Assembly: GCA_947455215.1 (NCBI GenBank)
Contig: CANGNA010000042.1
Coordinates: 1-35,827 of the forward strand
Origin: Chitinophagaceae bacterium
GTDB taxonomy: Bacteria; Bacteroidota; Bacteroidia; Chitinophagales; Chitinophagaceae
Reading direction: 5' to 3'
DNA length: 35,827 nt
Shown: piece after piece, positions 32,364-35,827 of the stretch
Layout of the letters: each line of letters starts with the position of its first letter
Position numbering within the stretch: the stretch's first letter is position 1
Position numbers and translations under genes: made by a program
The notes under the pieces: model-generated
The model's database searches: none
The model's input: only the letters and a program-made list of their open reading frames with translations
Told to the model about the DNA's origin: nothing

Positions 32364-33212
32364 ATGAGGGAAAACGTCAAACAGTCTTTCTGGTTCAATG
32401 CATTGATGGTAGCGCTTATCTTCTCCGCTATCTATATCATATTCTTTTGGGCGCTGGGGTGTCTTACCCACCACGGCGAGCAGGTGACCCTGCCCAACCT
32501 GAAAGGCAAACCCATGCAGGAAGCCATCGACAAACTGCACGAAATGCATTTCGAGGTACACGTCGATTCCACCTACGACCCAATGGCCAAGCCACTGGCA
32601 GTGCTCAAGCAGGTACCCGATACCGGCGCCGTGGTAAAATCAGGCCGTATCGTTATGATCACCGTAAACAGCATTGTGCCGATGCGCGTACCAATGCCCA
32701 ACCTCATCAGCCTGTCCTACCGTAGTGCAGAAATGTTGCTGAAGAACAATAAGATGTTTGTAGGTGATACTACTTATGTACCCGATATTGCCCGTGGTGC
32801 TATTAAAGAACAGAAGTACAAAGGCCAGCCGATAAAGCCGGGCGAAATGATACCACAGGGCAGCAAAATAGACCTGGTGATAGGTAACGGCCTGGGTAAC
32901 ACCGACCTGAATGTGCCCGATCTTACGCATATGACGGTAGACGAGGCACGCGCCATCCTGAATGCCAACAACCTGGTATTGTTCCCATTCCCCGAAGGTG
33001 ATATCTACGATACCGCCGAGGCATTTGTTATCCGCCAGAATCCTAAGGCGTTCAACGATGCAGGGCAGCCCAACAAGATAAAAATGGGCGATATGATAGA
33101 ACTGACCATCAAACAGAAACCTGACCCTACAGACTACGAGCCGAGCAATAATCCTAATACCGATGCCGTTAATGAAAAGGATAAAAAGGTGAACCCCGAC
33201 GAAGACAAGTGA
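32364..33212 (+). CDS. Membrane-anchored protein with three PASTA domains
   Basis: 282 residues. A short basic N-terminus is followed by one transmembrane helix (about 13-34) and three PASTA repeats outside the cytoplasm: about 43-105 (VTLPNLKGKPMQEAIDKL), 110-178 (VPMPNLISLSYRSAEMLL) and 185-256 (LNVPDLTHMTVDEARAIL), each ending in the usual I-x-L-x-(V/I) strand. The last 25 residues are Asp, Asn, Pro and Lys. PASTA repeats bind muropeptides or beta-lactams in PBPs and Ser/Thr kinases; here there is no kinase or PBP domain. Placed between ddl and a T9SS cargo gene, whose GTG start overlaps its TGA stop by four bases (GTGA). Confidence 0.9.
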   Translation: MRENVKQSFWFNALMVALIFSAIYIIFFWALGCLTHHGEQVTLPNLKGKPMQEAIDKLHEMHFEVHVDSTYDPMAKPLAVLKQVPDTGAVVKSGRIVMITVNSIVPMRVPMPNLISLSYRSAEMLLKNNKMFVGDTTYVPDIARGAIKEQKYKGQPIKPGEMIPQGSKIDLVIGNGLGNTDLNVPDLTHMTVDEARAILNANNLVLFPFPEGDIYDTAEAFVIRQNPKAFNDAGQPNKIKMGDMIELTIKQKPDPTDYEPSNNPNTDAVNEKDKKVNPDEDK

Positions 33213-35065
33213 AGAAAATAAAAGTATTCCTGTATATATGTGTGGTATTGCTGTGGCTGGCCCCGGTTGGGGTACAGGCGCAAGAGCATGCTGGCCCACT
33301 CGGTGCCAATCGTGCTGTTATGCATGCACCTGCAAGGGCGGCAAAAAAAACGACCACTTCGCTCACCCTGCCCTTCTTCGAAGACTTTACCGGTTATGAT
33401 CTTTTCCCCGATGCAGGCCGCTGGGTAGATCACCAGGTGTACATCAACAATACCATGTGCATCAGCCCCATAAGCCGCGGGGTGGCCACCTTCGATGCGC
33501 TGAATGAATTCGGCCTGCCGTGGGACCCGTCCAATAATGGCAATTTCCGCTTTACAGACAGCCTTACTTCTCAGCCTATCAACCTGGCCGGTTATACCCC
33601 TGCCGATAGCCTGTACCTCAGTTTCTACTACCAGCCGCAGGGCATGGGCTTTTACCCGCTGGCCAACGATACTTTCTTTCTCTATGGCCGCATCCGCTAT
33701 GGCGATTGGGTGCCTATGTGGAAGGTGCCTGGATCGGCCATGCAGCCGTTTCAGCAGGTAATGGTGCCGGTTACCGATACCCTTATGTTCTACGATCAGT
33801 TCCAGTTCCGCTTTGTCAATATAGCCGCACTCAACTATTCCGACGCCATCTGGAACATCGACTATATCCGCTTTGATGCACATAGAAATATGTTCGATAC
33901 CGCAATCAACGATATAGCCTACTCTTCCGACCCTACTTTCCTGCTCAACGACTATACCTCTATGCCCTACAGGCAGTTCATGGTAAATCCTGTTGGCGAG
34001 CGCGCTCCGTTCTATTACGACAGCGTACATAACAATTACGATATTCCCCAGCCCATCACCTACGGCTTTGCAGCGCGCGATATAGCTACCGGCACCACAC
34101 TGCAGACACCCATCAACAACACAGCCACACTGTCGGCGCAGGCTATACAGCAACTGTCCAACAATGCCTACACCACTACAGTACCGCTCACATCGCCATA
34201 CGGCAAGGTAGTGTTCGAGAACAAGCATTACATACAATCCTCTACAGTTACAGGCCCATCCGCCAACGATACGATCATTAAAAATCAGGTGTTTGATAAC
34301 TACCTGGCTTACGACGATGGCACTGCCGAGCAGAGCTACTACCTCAGCCTGTTCGCATCGCTCCCCGGCATGATATCCATAGAATATCACCTCAACCAGC
34401 CCGATACTATGAAGGGCATGGCCATATACTTTGGTCGTACCGCCCCACTAGCCGGCAATAAGACATTTGCCATACAGGTATATTCTGCCCTGGCAGGCGT
34501 TAACGGCGCCGTGGCCGATCACCTGCTGTATACCGAAGACCCGTGCTTTCCCGGCTTTGGCGATACCATCAACGAGTTCTTTGTCTATAAGTTCACAGAG
34601 CCCGTTCCGCTGCCTGCAGGCACTTTCTATGCCGGGGTAATGATGCCCGCAGAAAGCGGCAGCGATAGCCTTTACTTCGGGTTCGACCGCAACCGCATAG
34701 GCATCAATCACGTGTACTACAATGTGCTCTCTTCCTGGAACCCATCGCTGCTGCATGGTGCTGTAATGATGCGTCCGCTGCTGGGCCAGGATGTGAAGTC
34801 GAGTGGCATTACCTCACCACAAACACCGGTGTCAGAAAAATGGCAGATAGCCCCCAACCCGGCCAGCGACAAGATACACTTCACTTACCCCGGCGATGGC
34901 ACCGCTACATATAGCATCACCAATATTACCGGCCAGCAGGTATTATCCGGCACCACTACCAATGGCACCGATATCGACATAACATCGCTCACCGCAGGTA
35001 TGTACTTTGTAAATATTGCCTGCAACGGAGTAACAGGCGTGCCTAAAAAAATAGTAAAACTGTAA
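33209..35065 (+). CDS. Secreted protein with T9SS type A sorting domain
   Basis: 618 residues beginning with GTG in a four-base overlap with the PASTA gene. Signal peptide to about residue 25 (GVQAQ). The body is beta-rich with no enzyme motif I can name; several YDD/YADG turns and Asn-Asp-x-Thr strands suggest a beta-sandwich, jelly-roll-like surface protein. The end is a type A T9SS sorting domain: WQIAPNPASDKIHFTYP, SITNITGQQVLSG, ITSLTAGMYFVNI and KKIVKL. It is exported by the T9SS and attached to the surface or released; its function is unknown. A stop follows 9 bases before the rhodanese start. Confidence 0.85.
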   Translation: MKKIKVFLYICVVLLWLAPVGVQAQEHAGPLGANRAVMHAPARAAKKTTTSLTLPFFEDFTGYDLFPDAGRWVDHQVYINNTMCISPISRGVATFDALNEFGLPWDPSNNGNFRFTDSLTSQPINLAGYTPADSLYLSFYYQPQGMGFYPLANDTFFLYGRIRYGDWVPMWKVPGSAMQPFQQVMVPVTDTLMFYDQFQFRFVNIAALNYSDAIWNIDYIRFDAHRNMFDTAINDIAYSSDPTFLLNDYTSMPYRQFMVNPVGERAPFYYDSVHNNYDIPQPITYGFAARDIATGTTLQTPINNTATLSAQAIQQLSNNAYTTTVPLTSPYGKVVFENKHYIQSSTVTGPSANDTIIKNQVFDNYLAYDDGTAEQSYYLSLFASLPGMISIEYHLNQPDTMKGMAIYFGRTAPLAGNKTFAIQVYSALAGVNGAVADHLLYTEDPCFPGFGDTINEFFVYKFTEPVPLPAGTFYAGVMMPAESGSDSLYFGFDRNRIGINHVYYNVLSSWNPSLLHGAVMMRPLLGQDVKSSGITSPQTPVSEKWQIAPNPASDKIHFTYPGDGTATYSITNITGQQVLSGTTTNGTDIDITSLTAGMYFVNIACNGVTGVPKKIVKL

Positions 35066-35074
35066 TTTAGCGTA

Positions 35075-35386
35075 ATGAAAAATATAACTGTACAAGAACT
35101 AAAAGCAAGGATAGACAGCGGCGAAAAGCTGAACATCATAGATGTGCGCGAACCCGATGAATACAAAGAGTTCAACATCAATGGCAAGCTGGTACCACTC
35201 GGCCAGATCATGAGCATGCAACTCGACGAGCTGGACGGTATGCAGAACGAAGAACTCATCATCCACTGTCGTGCAGGCAGGCGCAGCGTGCAGGCTTGCA
35301 TGATGCTGGAGACCGCCGGCTTCACCAACCTGGTGAATGTAGAAGGCGGCACCCTGGCATGGCAGGACATGATGGCCAAACAATAG
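35075..35386 (+). CDS. Rhodanese-like domain protein
   Basis: 103 residues, one rhodanese domain, cytoplasmic by lack of a signal peptide. Seen: IIDVREPDEY, then VPLGQI, and the active-site Cys65 in IHCRAGRRSVQA. The CRAGRRS loop fits single-domain thiosulfate sulfurtransferases (GlpE/PspE type) and sulfur carriers. It starts 9 bases after the T9SS gene's stop and ends the four-gene run. The sulfur acceptor is unknown. Confidence 0.92.
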   Translation: MKNITVQELKARIDSGEKLNIIDVREPDEYKEFNINGKLVPLGQIMSMQLDELDGMQNEELIIHCRAGRRSVQACMMLETAGFTNLVNVEGGTLAWQDMMAKQ

Positions 35387-35414
35387 TATACCAGCCACAG
35401 GCACAATATTTTTC

Positions 35415-35452
35415 TGCACCCTTCCAATACACTGTGAGGGTGCACTTTTTAT
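35415..35452 (+). terminator. Terminator after the ddl-PASTA-T9SS-rhodanese run
   Basis: 8-bp stem TGCACCCT (35415-35422) and AGGGTGCA (35437-35444) with a 14-base loop, then CTTTTTATT. Confidence 0.75.
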
Positions 35453-35495
35453 TAAAAGTATATTGCGATAGCTCCGGCAATAAGAGATCAAAATA

Positions 35496-35526
35496 GTGTC
35501 ACCCTGAGCTTGTCGAAGGGCGACAC
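35496..35526. repeat. Interspersed palindromic repeat, copy 1
   Basis: GTGTC...GACAC and CCCT...AGGG arms around a GAGCTTGTCGA core. The same element recurs at 35631-35685. The central TGAGCTTGTCGAAG is a motif I associate with intergenic repeats in Bacteroidota. Confidence 0.65.
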
Positions 35527-35630
35527 GGACGTGGGCTCTGTCATTGACTAGGAACAGCCTGTCCCGAACGCTTTCGGGAAAGCCATCTCACATCGGAGAG
35601 ATATTTGTTTTGTACAAAGCAACTTACAGA

Positions 35631-35685
35631 GTGTCACCCTGAGCTAAGTTTATACTGAGCTTGTCGAAGTATCGAAGGGCGACAC
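35631..35685. repeat. Interspersed palindromic repeat, copy 2, expanded
   Basis: Same ends as copy 1 (GTGTCACCCTGAGC and GGGCGACAC) but with 24 extra bases in the middle. Part of the core is doubled: GAGCTAAGTTTATACTGAGC and GTCGAAGTATCGAAGG. Confidence 0.65.
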
Positions 35686-35711
35686 GGACACGAGCAGAAA
35701 GAACAATAGTA

Positions 35712-35827
35712 ATGCACGAGATAGAACCATTTTACAACTGGAGACACCTCTACAACGCCGAAGAAGACGAAAACTCCCCTTTCTACGGTGTAGAGCACAG
35801 CGAATTCGAATTCTCCAACACAGTGTA
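35712..35827 (+). CDS. Conserved hypothetical protein, 3' end cut by window
   Basis: An open frame from the ATG at 35712 to the window edge, 38 complete codons. It begins MHEIEPFYNWRHLYNAEEDE and is rich in Glu, Phe and Tyr, which matches in character a conserved Bacteroidota hypothetical protein beginning MHEIEPFYNW that I recall only dimly. No function is known. It lacks a signal peptide. Confidence 0.6.
   Translation, partial: MHEIEPFYNWRHLYNAEEDENSPFYGVEHSEFEFSNTV

Larger units (their letters stand above)
35387..35711. repeat. Intergenic stretch with palindromic repeats (325 bp)
   Basis: No gene is supported. It holds the terminator at 35415-35452, two copies of a GTGTCACCCTGAGC...GGGCGACAC element, a small TCCCGAA/TTCGGGA hairpin at 35562-35579 with a CGCT loop, and the leader of the last gene. 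Confidence 0.6.

Noticed and set aside
33134-34390. 418-codon frame on the minus strand under the PASTA and T9SS genes
   Set aside because: It is antisense to two well-supported genes, has no start context or family character, and its composition follows from the codon pattern of the sense genes.

Overview
This window looks like an ordinary chromosomal stretch from a member of Bacteroidota, most likely the Chitinophagia/Chitinophagaceae side. Four things point there: two proteins with type A C-terminal sorting signals for type IX secretion (T9SS), a pair of GldN-like proteins, Bacteroidota-style receptor and lipoprotein families (a SusC-like-fold TonB-dependent receptor, a DUF4249 lipoprotein, a DUF4369/TlpA protein), and a recurring TAnnTTTG promoter box just upstream of many starts, with no convincing Shine-Dalgarno sites. 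Genus is not determinable by eye. I see no rRNA, tRNA, CRISPR array, transposase, integrase or phage gene.

Layout. 1-4.7 kb: housekeeping genes (thioredoxin reductase, a DUF4249 lipoprotein, an IscA-type Fe-S carrier, ribosome recycling factor, a sterol-desaturase-type membrane hydroxylase) and a 46-residue lipoprotein missed by length cut-offs. 4.7-7.0 kb: a two-gene unit, ugd then UDP-glucuronate decarboxylase, giving UDP-glucuronate and UDP-xylose for surface polysaccharide. 7.1-9.8 kb: an alpha/beta hydrolase overlapping a patatin phospholipase, facing a secreted transglutaminase-like protein. 9.9-12.3 kb: a small DUF3395-like protein, a tiny His/Tyr-rich lipoprotein, and fused formiminotransferase-cyclodeaminase for histidine breakdown. 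12.3-16.7 kb: a 1445-residue secreted protein with eight Ig-like repeats and a T9SS signal. 17-20 kb: a striking disordered Asn/Gln-rich protein, a secreted stand-alone TonB C-terminal-domain-like protein, YebC, an unknown two-helix membrane protein and an EVE-domain protein. 20-27.5 kb: a periplasmic folding/redox pair (SurA-like isomerase and TlpA-like thioredoxin), a TonB-dependent receptor, a single-domain response regulator and a 2TM protein. 27.6-31.2 kb: recG with a start-codon problem, then two tandem GldN-like secreted proteins. 31.3-35.4 kb: a compact same-strand run of ddl, a three-PASTA membrane protein, a T9SS cargo protein and a rhodanese. The window ends in interspersed palindromic repeats and a truncated conserved hypothetical gene.

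The themes that recur are envelope building and surface display: nucleotide sugars, D-Ala-D-Ala ligation, PASTA muropeptide binding, periplasmic folding, T9SS cargo and GldN-like parts. The least ordinary items are the tandem GldN-like pair outside an obvious gldKLMN operon, the hydrophilin-like protein with no I, V, F, W, Y, C or H, the missing canonical recG start, and 8-bp-period tandem repeats fused to the 3' ends of two unrelated genes. I found no clear new defence or mobile system.
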